The translations under genes and the position numbers were made by a program. A DNA stretch of 32,375 nucleotides from an uncultured Bacilli bacterium. GTDB taxonomy: Bacteria; Bacillota_I; Bacilli_A; RF39; UBA660. This document shows positions 11,397-19,014 of the stretch, piece by piece. A model generated the notes under the pieces. That model searched no databases. It worked only from the letters and a program-made list of their open reading frames with translations, and was not told the DNA's origin. Numbering within the stretch: position 1 is the stretch's first letter; every line of letters starts with the position of its first letter. The stretch is from the NCBI GenBank assembly GCA_947628685.1, contig CANRAT010000004.1, forward strand, positions 1 through 32,375, given 5' to 3'.

Positions 11397-12002
11397 ATGG
11401 AAGATAACATTATTAATATAGTAACAGTTTTAATAGTATCTGTAATAATTGTCACATGTTCTATAGGGATTATAGTAGCAAGTACTTTTCAACAAAAGAA
11501 AAAGAAAAAATATAATGAGTTTTTAAAAATATTAGAAGAAAAAAACGATTCTACATTTCAAGTTAAGGACTATTTAACCAAAGATGAAATAAATAAGATA
11601 GATAGTGAAATAGATGTAGATCTTTTAATGAAAAATTTATATGAAACTTATTTGACATTAGAAAATAAAATGAATACATTTGACGATAATCTTGACGAGG
11701 TACTTACTGGATATTTAAAAGATTTCTACATTAATAAAATAGAAAATTTTAAAGAAAAAAATTTTGCAGATATTAAAGATCGTATAGAATTAGTAGGATA
11801 TTGTATAACTGAATTTAAAAAAGAGGCTTTAAAGTTTAGAGTAACAATTAATTGTTTAAGTTATAAGATGATTAACAATAAAATAGTAAGTGGTAGTAAT
11901 CTAGATAAAGTACAAGAAATCTTATTATTATCATATAAAAAGATTGATGATAAATGGTTAATTGAATCATATGAAAAGATATATGAAAAAAAAATTGAGT
12001 AA
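11397..12002 (+). CDS. Membrane-anchored protein, possibly Tim44-like C-terminal domain
   Basis: One TM then VDLLMKNLYETYLTLENKMNTFDDNLDEVLTGYLKDFYINKIENF... Tim44-like by eye. Confidence 0.45.
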   Translation: MEDNIINIVTVLIVSVIIVTCSIGIIVASTFQQKKKKKYNEFLKILEEKNDSTFQVKDYLTKDEINKIDSEIDVDLLMKNLYETYLTLENKMNTFDDNLDEVLTGYLKDFYINKIENFKEKNFADIKDRIELVGYCITEFKKEALKFRVTINCLSYKMINNKIVSGSNLDKVQEILLLSYKKIDDKWLIESYEKIYEKKIE

Positions 12003-12020
12003 TTAAATTTACTCTTTTTT
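11997..12020 (+). terminator. Intrinsic terminator
   Basis: gagtaa-ttaaat-ttactc followed by tttttt. Confidence 0.7.
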
Positions 12021-12051
12021 AATTTCTGTAAATTATTAGTTACAATTTTTC

Positions 12052-12065
12052 TAAACAAATGTTCG
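12052..12065. promoter_or_regulatory. LexA/DinR (SOS) box-like site upstream of recA
   Basis: TAAACAAATGTTCG vs Bacillus consensus CGAACNNNNGTTCG; 10 nt upstream of the -35. Confidence 0.6.
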
Positions 12066-12074
12066 TAAAAAGTA

Positions 12075-12103
12075 TTGACAAATATTTTTTTATCTAGTAT
12101 AAT
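12075..12103 (+). promoter_or_regulatory. recA sigma-A promoter
   Basis: TTGACA-17 nt-TATAAT, consensus. Confidence 0.9.
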
Positions 12104-12133
12104 TAATTTGTACTTATAAAAGGAGGAAAACAG

Positions 12134-13171
12134 ATGGCTAAATCAGTAAGTAACGATAAAACATTAGATCAAGTCTTATTAGACATAGAAAAACAATTTG
12201 GTAAGGGTTCTGTTATGAGATTAGGAGAGCATGAAAATCAAAAAATAGATACTATACCTAGTGGTTCAATTTCTCTTGATATAGCGCTCGGAATAGGCGG
12301 ATATCCAAAAGGAAGAATAATAGAAATATTTGGACCAGAATCAAGTGGTAAAACTACTTTCGCACTTCATGCCATAGCAGAAGCACAAAAAAAGGGAGGA
12401 AGAGCGGCATTTATAGATGCAGAACATGCATTAGACCCTGTATATGCATCTAAACTTGGAGTAAATATAAATGAGTTATTACTATCTCAACCAGATAATG
12501 GTGAACAAGCATTAGAAATTTGTGAAGCGCTTGTTAGAAGTGGCGCTATTAGCATCATAGTAATAGATTCTGTTGCAGCTTTAGTACCTCAAGCAGAGAT
12601 AGAAGGAGAAATGGGAGATTCACACGTTGGATTACAAGCAAGGCTTATGAGTCAAGCATTAAGAAAACTTTCAGGAGTAGTTAATAAAACTAATACTGTT
12701 GTAATATTTATAAATCAATTACGTGAAAAAGTAGGAGTTATGTTTGGAAATCCAGAAGTTACTCCAGGTGGAAGAGCACTTAAATTTTATGCTTCAATTA
12801 GACTTGAAATAAGAAAAGGAGAACAAATTAAATTAGGAAGTGAATCAATAGGTAATAGAACTAATATCAAAGTTGTAAAAAACAAAATGGCTCCACCATT
12901 TAAATCTTGCTCAGTAGATATAATTTATGGAGAAGGTGTATCTATAACTGGAGAAATTGTAGATTTAGGTGTAGAAGCACACGTACTTGAAAAAAGTGGC
13001 GCATGGTATTCATACAATGGAGAAAAAGTTGGACAGGGTAAAGAAAATGTAAAGGAATGGCTAAAGAAGAATCCTAATATGAAAGAAGAAATAGAAAAAA
13101 AGGTTAGAGATTACTTTGAAAATCATGATGCACTTCAACTTGGTAATGTAAATGAACCTTTAGAAGATTAA
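12134..13171 (+). CDS. recA: Recombinase RecA
   Basis: [53 protein letters not shown]. Confidence 0.98.
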   Translation: MAKSVSNDKTLDQVLLDIEKQFGKGSVMRLGEHENQKIDTIPSGSISLDIALGIGGYPKGRIIEIFGPESSGKTTFALHAIAEAQKKGGRAAFIDAEHALDPVYASKLGVNINELLLSQPDNGEQALEICEALVRSGAISIIVIDSVAALVPQAEIEGEMGDSHVGLQARLMSQALRKLSGVVNKTNTVVIFINQLREKVGVMFGNPEVTPGGRALKFYASIRLEIRKGEQIKLGSESIGNRTNIKVVKNKMAPPFKSCSVDIIYGEGVSITGEIVDLGVEAHVLEKSGAWYSYNGEKVGQGKENVKEWLKKNPNMKEEIEKKVRDYFENHDALQLGNVNEPLED

Positions 13172-13183
13172 AATATGTGTCGT

Positions 13184-13213
13184 TAAAAAGAATAGATTTT
13201 TCTATTCTTTTTT
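13184..13213 (+). terminator. recA intrinsic terminator
   Basis: aaaaagaataga-ttttt-ctattctttttt. Confidence 0.8.
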
Positions 13214-13236
13214 AGTATAATTATAGTGGTGATGAT

Positions 13237-14307
13237 ATGGCAAAGAGAAAAAGATTGAATAAAAGGGGTAAAAGATTACTTAGTGTATTAATACTCCTTA
13301 TAATAATTATAGTTGCGGTTATTATATGTTTAAATATCCCAAAAGGAAATAATAATACTAAAGAAAAAGAAAGTGAAAGTAATGACAATCAAAATACACC
13401 AAAACCTGTTGAAAAATTAAAAATAATAGATTTAGATTCTGATTCTAGACCATATGCTGTTATGATAAATAATATAAAAACGGTATGGGGATATCAATCA
13501 GGCATTCAAGATGCATATCTTGTATATGAAATAATAGTTGAAGGTGGATATACTAGATTGATGGCCATTTATAAAGATAAGAATTTAGATAGAATAGGTT
13601 CAGTTAGATCTTCAAGACATTATTTTTTAGATTATGCTTTAGAAAACGATGCAATATACGTACACTTCGGTTGGAGTCCACAAGCAGAAGCAGATATTAA
13701 AAAATTGGGTGTTGATAACATAAATTTCTTAAGTTATAATGGTTATACGAGAGATACTTCACTAGGTTTAGCGACTGAACATACCGCATTTACGACAACT
13801 GATAAAATAATGAAAGGCGCAAATAATTACAAATATAGAACAACTACTGATGAAAAACCATTATTAGAATATAGTGTAAGTTCAGTAAATTTAGAAAATA
13901 TGGATGGTTCTAAACCGGCAAATAAAGTTTATATTGATTATTCTAGTAGTAGATCTACATCATTTGAATATGATAGCGTAAATAAAGTTTATAAAAGATT
14001 TCAAAATAATATCGAACATATAGATCATGAGACAAAACTACAATATACTGTAAAAAATATAATAACTTATCAAGTAAATAGTTACACAATAAGTGGAGAT
14101 GATAAGGGAAGACAAGATTTTGAAAACTTAGGAAAAGGAACAGGTTGGTATATATCAGAAGGTTATGCTGTTCCAATAACTTGGGAGAAGACCTCAAGAG
14201 CAGGTAAAACAGTATATAAGTATACTGATGGTACAATAATAAAGGTTAATGATGGAAATACACATATAGAAATACAACCATCAGGAAGAAATTTAACCAT
14301 TGAATAA
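13237..14307 (+). CDS. DUF3048 domain-containing (YerB-like) membrane-anchored protein
   Basis: RPYAVMINNIKTVWGYQSGIQDAYLVYEIIVEGGYTRLMAIYKDKNLDRIGSVRSSRHYFLDYALENDAIYVHFGWSPQA. Confidence 0.85.
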   Translation: MAKRKRLNKRGKRLLSVLILLIIIIVAVIICLNIPKGNNNTKEKESESNDNQNTPKPVEKLKIIDLDSDSRPYAVMINNIKTVWGYQSGIQDAYLVYEIIVEGGYTRLMAIYKDKNLDRIGSVRSSRHYFLDYALENDAIYVHFGWSPQAEADIKKLGVDNINFLSYNGYTRDTSLGLATEHTAFTTTDKIMKGANNYKYRTTTDEKPLLEYSVSSVNLENMDGSKPANKVYIDYSSSRSTSFEYDSVNKVYKRFQNNIEHIDHETKLQYTVKNIITYQVNSYTISGDDKGRQDFENLGKGTGWYISEGYAVPITWEKTSRAGKTVYKYTDGTIIKVNDGNTHIEIQPSGRNLTIE

Positions 14308-14335
14308 GCATTGATTTTCAATGCTTATTATAATT
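14303..14335 (+). terminator. Intrinsic terminator
   Basis: aataagcattga-ttt-tcaatgcttatt, 12-bp perfect stem overlapping the stop codon. Confidence 0.75.
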
Positions 14336-14419
14336 TTGTCATAAAATGGTTACAAAAAGCATTATAATTTTTTTAAAAATGTGATATAATGTAGTAGTAA
14401 CTGAGGTGAGTATAAAGGT

Positions 14420-14932
14420 ATGACAAAATACAAAAAGGATCAAGAATACCTACAAATCATAGATAATATAATGTCAAATAAAGAATTTAGAAAAATAGAT
14501 AATATAAAACACCATAATACAACTAGATTAGATCATTCTCTAAAGGTATCATATTATTCTTATAAAATAGCAAAAACTTTAAAGTTGGATTATAAAGATG
14601 TTGCAGTTGGTGGATTATTACATGATTTTTATATAGATAAAATAAGTGATTGTGCTAATGTAAAGGACAAAATAAAACTATTTTCAACAGGTCATCCTAA
14701 AGATGCAGTAAACAATTCACTTACATATTTTAATTTAACTGATAAAGAAATTAACATAATAGAAACACACATGTTTCCTGTTGATTATAAAATACCAAAA
14801 TATGCGGAGAGTTGGTTAGTAAGTTTTGTAGATAAAATATTAAGTTTAGGTGAAGTTTCTAGTAAATTTAGTTATAAACTTACATATGTATTTAATTTAT
14901 ACTTATTGTTTTTGTTTAATATATTAAAATAG
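14420..14932 (+). CDS. HD-domain hydrolase
   Basis: HHNTTRLDHSLKVSYYSYKIAKTLKLDYKDVAVGGLLHDFY. Confidence 0.8.
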   Translation: MTKYKKDQEYLQIIDNIMSNKEFRKIDNIKHHNTTRLDHSLKVSYYSYKIAKTLKLDYKDVAVGGLLHDFYIDKISDCANVKDKIKLFSTGHPKDAVNNSLTYFNLTDKEINIIETHMFPVDYKIPKYAESWLVSFVDKILSLGEVSSKFSYKLTYVFNLYLLFLFNILK

Positions 14933-14960
14933 ACTTATTAATTTAAGTCTATTGTCTTTT
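14928..14960 (+). terminator. Intrinsic terminator
   Basis: aatagactta-ttaatt-taagtctatt then gtctttt. Confidence 0.7.
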
Positions 14961-14962
14961 AT

Positions 14963-15039
14963 GTCCTCGTAGCTCATCAGGATAGAGCAAAAGTTTCCTA
15001 AACTTTAGGTGGTAGGTTCGAGTCCTATCGAGGACACCA
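14963..15039 (+). tRNA. tRNA-Arg(CCU), CCA encoded
   Basis: Acceptor GTCCTCG/CGAGGAC, D-arm GCTC/GAGC, anticodon stem AAAGT-TTCCTAA-ACTTT (anticodon CCT), T-arm GTAGG-TTCGAGT-CCTAT, 3' ACCA. Confidence 0.95.
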
Positions 15040-15111
15040 GATAGATACTAAGTTCGGACTTTGATGTTCGGGTTTTGTGATACAATAATCATGTTTAAGG
15101 AGGTTTTGGAA

Positions 15112-15918
15112 GTGGATTTTAATGCAAGTTTGAGTAAATTAAGAAATAAAAAAAGTAGTATATTACAATCTATAAAAGATTTAAATAATAGTAAAGAACA
15201 AGAAATTAAAGAAGCAATACAAAAAATTGAAGAGAAATATGCAAGTTTAGGTCAAAAATATGAGGATAAGTTTGATATCGCATATATTCAAACATATAAT
15301 TATTGCAATCTTATAGAAAAATATTCTATTTTAAATAGAGAAGATATTAGTATAGTTTTGAGTGAACTTATTAGCACTTTTGAAGGAAAAACTTATGTTC
15401 CACAAAGTTTATTATATCATGTTGATGGTGAGTCGCCTGCAGCATTTTGGAATATTTTTATGATTATGCCAAAGGGTATAATTGAAAAAATTAAAGATCC
15501 TAGAAGAGTACAAGTAAGATACATTAATCATTTATTGAAAAATGGTTTTGCTATTAAATTATGTGATGAATGGTCACAAAGTAAATGGCCTAATGAATTA
15601 TCATTTTATAAGACAGATGGAATGTGTAGAGTTAATCAAAATATAAGTTTTAAAGGGTTCACATATGTTAAATGCTTTATTGATTTTGTAATTAATTATC
15701 GAATAGAAAATAAAATTGATGAAATTTCATTTGAAGATTTAGAAAAACTAAAAGAACAATTTATTTTAATGAATATTGATACTATAGAAGATAGATATAA
15801 AACACTTGCAGATGCTGAACAAAGTAAAATCAATGAAATAATTAACGATGATTATAAACATAAACAAAAGTTACTAAAAAGATTTGTAAACAAGATAGAA
15901 AATAAAAAAAATAATTGA
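15112..15918 (+). CDS. Hypothetical coiled-coil protein
   Basis: AAGGAGG SD at 15097-15103 points to GTG 15112 (VDFNASLSKLRNKK...) rather than the track start 15061; Lys/Glu-rich coiled-coil ends. Confidence 0.65.
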   Translation: MDFNASLSKLRNKKSSILQSIKDLNNSKEQEIKEAIQKIEEKYASLGQKYEDKFDIAYIQTYNYCNLIEKYSILNREDISIVLSELISTFEGKTYVPQSLLYHVDGESPAAFWNIFMIMPKGIIEKIKDPRRVQVRYINHLLKNGFAIKLCDEWSQSKWPNELSFYKTDGMCRVNQNISFKGFTYVKCFIDFVINYRIENKIDEISFEDLEKLKEQFILMNIDTIEDRYKTLADAEQSKINEIINDDYKHKQKLLKRFVNKIENKKNN

Positions 15919-15994
15919 AAATAATTTTACTTTGTTAATATAGAAAACACACTTGTATATTGTCAAAGACAATAAATAAGAAAGAGGTAATACT

Positions 15995-16777
15995 ATGTGG
16001 GGAGCAGTTATTGGCGATTTAGCGGGTTCTATATATGAATATCAACAAAATAACCATTTTTCAAAATTAAATCCTAAAGAAATCATTAGTGAAAAAAGTT
16101 TCTATAGTGATGATACTATATTAACTATAGCTATTTTAGATGCTATTTTAAATGATAAAAATTATGAGTATTATTTAAGAAAATACGCAAAAAACTTTTT
16201 AACATATAAACCAGACTTTACCCCTTATTTCAAAAGTATTTTTTCACCTGGATTTACAAAATGGGCATTAGATCAGAAAAATGGAAAAAGCATTGGTAAT
16301 GGAGCAATGATGAGAATTTCTGCAGTTGGTTATTTGTTTAACAACAAAAAAGATATAATTAATAATGCACGTTTGGCTACTATCCCATCTCACGATTCTT
16401 TAGAAGCAATAAATTGCGCTACAACAATTGCATTAATTATTTTTTTAGCACGTTTAGGTTTTTCAAAAGAAGAAATAATAAAAGAATTGAATTTAAAGTT
16501 AAATTATTCTGATTTTAATGAATTTAATACAACATGCTATAAAACAATTGACAATTGTTTATATGCTTTATTTACTTCAAACAATTTTGAAGAATCACTG
16601 ATAAAAGTTATATCTTTTGGAGGTGATACAGATACAAATGCTTGTATAGTTGGTTCAATGGCAGAGGCATTATATGGAATTCCAAATGAATTAATAGAAA
16701 AAGCAAAGAAAAAAATACCTGATAATTTTAGTAATTTATTATCTAAAGGTTATTCTAAAGTTTTAAAAAAGCAATAA
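15995..16777 (+). CDS. ADP-ribosylglycohydrolase family protein
   Basis: MWGAVIGDLAGSIYEY, SFYSDDTILTIAILDAI, GGDTDTNACIVGSMAEALYGIP metal-binding motifs intact. Confidence 0.92.
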   Translation: MWGAVIGDLAGSIYEYQQNNHFSKLNPKEIISEKSFYSDDTILTIAILDAILNDKNYEYYLRKYAKNFLTYKPDFTPYFKSIFSPGFTKWALDQKNGKSIGNGAMMRISAVGYLFNNKKDIINNARLATIPSHDSLEAINCATTIALIIFLARLGFSKEEIIKELNLKLNYSDFNEFNTTCYKTIDNCLYALFTSNNFEESLIKVISFGGDTDTNACIVGSMAEALYGIPNELIEKAKKKIPDNFSNLLSKGYSKVLKKQ

Positions 16778-16821
16778 TAGTTGTCAGTCCTACTTTGAAA
16801 CACTAAATTGATAATAAATTT

Positions 16822-16916
16822 AAATTTTTCAAGTATAACAAAAGATGACTTGCAAAAAAGTCGCTTTTATGTTATTATGAATATGTCAAGGGAACTTGCA
16901 TAAAATAAAAAAGGGA
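16822..16916 (+). repeat. Direct repeat copy 1: promoter/leader block
   Basis: ~95 nt, 5 substitutions vs 17246-17340 (counted by eye); offset 424 bp. Confidence 0.95.
16850..16878 (+). promoter_or_regulatory. Promoter of structured RNA unit 1
   Basis: TTGCAA-17 nt-TATTAT; identical in unit 2. Confidence 0.75.
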
Positions 16917-17195
16917 ACATTCAGTTTTTTCGAGTTGAATGTCTACCCAAAATAAATTTGTTTAGGCACTTATTCTAGCGAATGAGTGTCATTTTTTTAT
17001 AACCACTATCATAATGATAAGGAGAAATAAAATGATAGTAATGAACTTGAGAACTTTTAAAATAAAAGTCTTAGTTTTCACTATATCAAACCTCCTTTCT
17101 ATAAAGATTGGAGGTAGACACTCAACAACTGATATTCCCTATAAAAAGTATACTATTTATTACATACAAAAACAAGTGTTTGAGTAATATTTTAT
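16885..17195 (+). ncRNA. Candidate structured RNA unit 1 (unassigned family)
   Basis: Promoter just upstream; hairpins 16887-16898, 16917-16942, 16965-16990 (11 bp), 17005-17039 (8 bp), 17090-17115; long-range closure 16913-16926/17127-17139; terminator-like hairpin 17158-17195. Confidence 0.6.
17032..17187 (+). CDS. Possible 51-aa small ORF inside RNA unit 1
   Basis: AAGGAG SD (17019-17024), ATG 17032: MIVMNLRTFKIKVLVFTISNLLSIKIGGRHSTTDIPYKKYTIYYIQKQVFE*. Not preserved in unit 2, so may be fortuitous. Confidence 0.3.
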   Translation: MIVMNLRTFKIKVLVFTISNLLSIKIGGRHSTTDIPYKKYTIYYIQKQVFE

Positions 17196-17245
17196 TAAAA
17201 AATTGTTATACTTCCTCTTTATACGTACCAGATTGAACTAAACTT

Positions 17246-17340
17246 GAATTTTTCGAGTATAACAAAAGACGACTTGCAAAAAAGTCGCTTTTATGTTATT
17301 ATGAATATGTCAAGGGAACTTGCATAAAATAGAAAAAGGA
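17246..17340 (+). repeat. Direct repeat copy 2: promoter/leader block
   Basis: GAATTTTTCGAGTATAACAAAAGACGACTTGCAAAAAAGTCGCTTTTATGTTATTATGAATATGTCAAGGGAACTTGCATAAAATAGAAAAAGGA. Confidence 0.95.
17274..17302 (+). promoter_or_regulatory. Promoter of structured RNA unit 2
   Basis: TTGCAA-17 nt-TATTAT. Confidence 0.75.
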
Positions 17341-17598
17341 TACATTTGACTCCAGAATCAAATGCAATCCCTTATGGAATGCATCTGAAATCAACTATTG
17401 TTGAAATCAGATGCTTTTGCTATTTTAGGAGTAAAATTATTACAACTAAGAATAGGAGTAATATTATGATAAATTGAGAAAGTTCTCTTTTTGTCATAAA
17501 TACCACCACCTTTCTTTTATCATTCGATAAATAGAAAGGGAAAGCATCTGATATATTTCAAATGTATCCATGAACATTATATCAAACAAATGTTCTTT
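17309..17598 (+). ncRNA. Candidate structured RNA unit 2 (unassigned family)
   Basis: Hairpins 17311-17322, 17338-17370, 17381-17414, 17438-17463, 17464-17499, 17509-17539; perfect 12-bp long-range closure 17338-17349/17558-17569; terminator-like hairpin 17572-17598. Confidence 0.6.
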
Positions 17599-17696
17599 AA
17601 GCAATACTTCCATTAAAATTATGTCTAATATATAAAATAATTTTAAAATATTGAGTTTTATATTTCATTTTGTTATAATTATATCGGTGTATATAT

Positions 17697-18368
17697 ATGA
17701 TGTTTTTAAAAATTTTATTTATTTTTGCCTTATTTTCGATTGTAGGTTGGATTCTTGAAGTAATATATAGAAGTTTAATGGTAAAAAAATTTGTTAATCC
17801 AGGATTTATGACAGGCTGTGTGGTGCCTATTTATGGTTTTGGAGCAATAATATTAAATATTATTTGTAGTGCGTTAGATGGTATAAATTCAAATAATAAA
17901 ATTTTAATTATATTTCTCGTATCGTTTCTTTCTTTAACGCTCTTAGAATTTATATCAGGATATGTATTATATAAATTTATGCATGTTAAATTATGGGATT
18001 ATAGCAACTATAAATTTAATTATAAAGGATTTATATGTTTAAGATTTTCTATTATATGGGGTGTGTGTGCGTTTATATTTTATTTTTTAGTATATCCTTG
18101 GATAAATGAAGTTGCTTTAAGTTTTACAAGTAATATTATAGGAATATTCTTTTTAGGAATTTACTCTGGAATATTTTTAGTGGATTTAGGTGTATCTATT
18201 AATCTTTTAAAACAACTTGTCAAATATGCCAAAGATATAAAAGAAATTGTAGATTTAGAAAAGTTAAAATTAACTGCTCGAATGAAAGTAAGAAGAAAAA
18301 AATTCCTAAATGCTATATACCCTTATGTTTCTATAAATAGATTCTTAAAAGAAAAAATAAAAAGGTAG
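17697..18368 (+). CDS. Putative ABC-transporter-type permease (CmpB-like, multi-TM)
   Basis: FALFSIVGWILEVIYRSLMVKKFVNPGFMTGCVVPIYGFGAI is characteristic of this membrane family. Confidence 0.75.
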   Translation: MMFLKILFIFALFSIVGWILEVIYRSLMVKKFVNPGFMTGCVVPIYGFGAIILNIICSALDGINSNNKILIIFLVSFLSLTLLEFISGYVLYKFMHVKLWDYSNYKFNYKGFICLRFSIIWGVCAFIFYFLVYPWINEVALSFTSNIIGIFFLGIYSGIFLVDLGVSINLLKQLVKYAKDIKEIVDLEKLKLTARMKVRRKKFLNAIYPYVSINRFLKEKIKR

Positions 18369-18378
18369 TCTGATTATT

Positions 18379-19014
18379 ATGGAATATGAATTAGATGGTA
18401 AAACTTTTGAAGTTGTAATAGAAAAAAAGAATAATAAAAATTTATATATAAGAGTTAAAGAAGATGAAAAAATCTATGTCACTTGCAATTATTTAACGAG
18501 TAAAGCAATGATTAAAAAAGTATTGGATCAAAACATAAATACTTTACGAAAAATGGTTAAACATATAGAATTTCAAAACAAAAAAAGCAATAAATTCTTT
18601 TATTTAGGCAATTCTTATGATATAATAATAAATGAAAACATAAATGAAGTAGCGATATTAAATGGTAAAATATATACTAAAGATTTAAAAATGCTAGATA
18701 AGTGGTATAAAGAGGAAACAATTAAAGTATTTGATGATAGATTCGTTTATATATTTAATCATTTCAATGAAAACATAAAATCTCCAATATTAAAAATAAG
18801 AAATATGAAAACAAGATGGGGAGTTTATAATAAAAAAAATCACACCATAACACTCAATTCAAAACTAATAGAATTTGATATATCTAAAATAGATTATGTA
18901 ATAGTTCACGAATTATCTCATATAATACATTTTAATCATTCTAAGGAGTTTTGGTCTTTAGTAGGTAAATATGTTCCAAATTATAAAGAAATAAGGAAAG
19001 AGATGAAAGAATGA
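18379..19014 (+). CDS. YgjP-like metallopeptidase (M48-type HExxH)
   Basis: MKTRWGVYNKKNHTITLNSKLIEFDISKIDYVIVHELSHIIHFNHSKEFW. Confidence 0.88.
   Translation: MEYELDGKTFEVVIEKKNNKNLYIRVKEDEKIYVTCNYLTSKAMIKKVLDQNINTLRKMVKHIEFQNKKSNKFFYLGNSYDIIINENINEVAILNGKIYTKDLKMLDKWYKEETIKVFDDRFVYIFNHFNENIKSPILKIRNMKTRWGVYNKKNHTITLNSKLIEFDISKIDYVIVHELSHIIHFNHSKEFWSLVGKYVPNYKEIRKEMKE

Noticed and set aside
12052-12103. recA SOS box and promoter as unusual
   Set aside because: Expected for a Firmicutes recA; ordinary.
15061-15111. Upstream extension of the hypothetical ORF (start 15061)
   Set aside because: AAGGAGG at 15097-15103 with GTG at 15112 gives a much better start; the upstream part overlaps the tRNA trailer and promoter.
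15958-15974. TATTGTC-aaa-GACAATA palindrome before the ADP-ribosylglycohydrolase gene
   Set aside because: Could be an operator, but a single 7-bp palindrome in AT-rich sequence is not enough support.
16822-17340. CRISPR array
   Set aside because: Only two long (~95 nt) repeats 424 bp apart; no short regularly spaced repeats and no cas genes.
16885-17598. Retron msr-msd (a1/a2-like 12-bp closure around hairpins)
   Set aside because: No reverse transcriptase ORF or RT motif anywhere in the window; only the closure resembles a retron.
16831-17640. Insertion sequence or transposon remnant
   Set aside because: No transposase-like ORF or fragment and no clear target-site duplication; promoter-body-terminator layout fits RNA units better. 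The inverted repeat is kept only as a finding.
14963-17640. Integrated mobile island with att sites at the tRNA
   Set aside because: No second copy of the tRNA 3' end and no integrase found.
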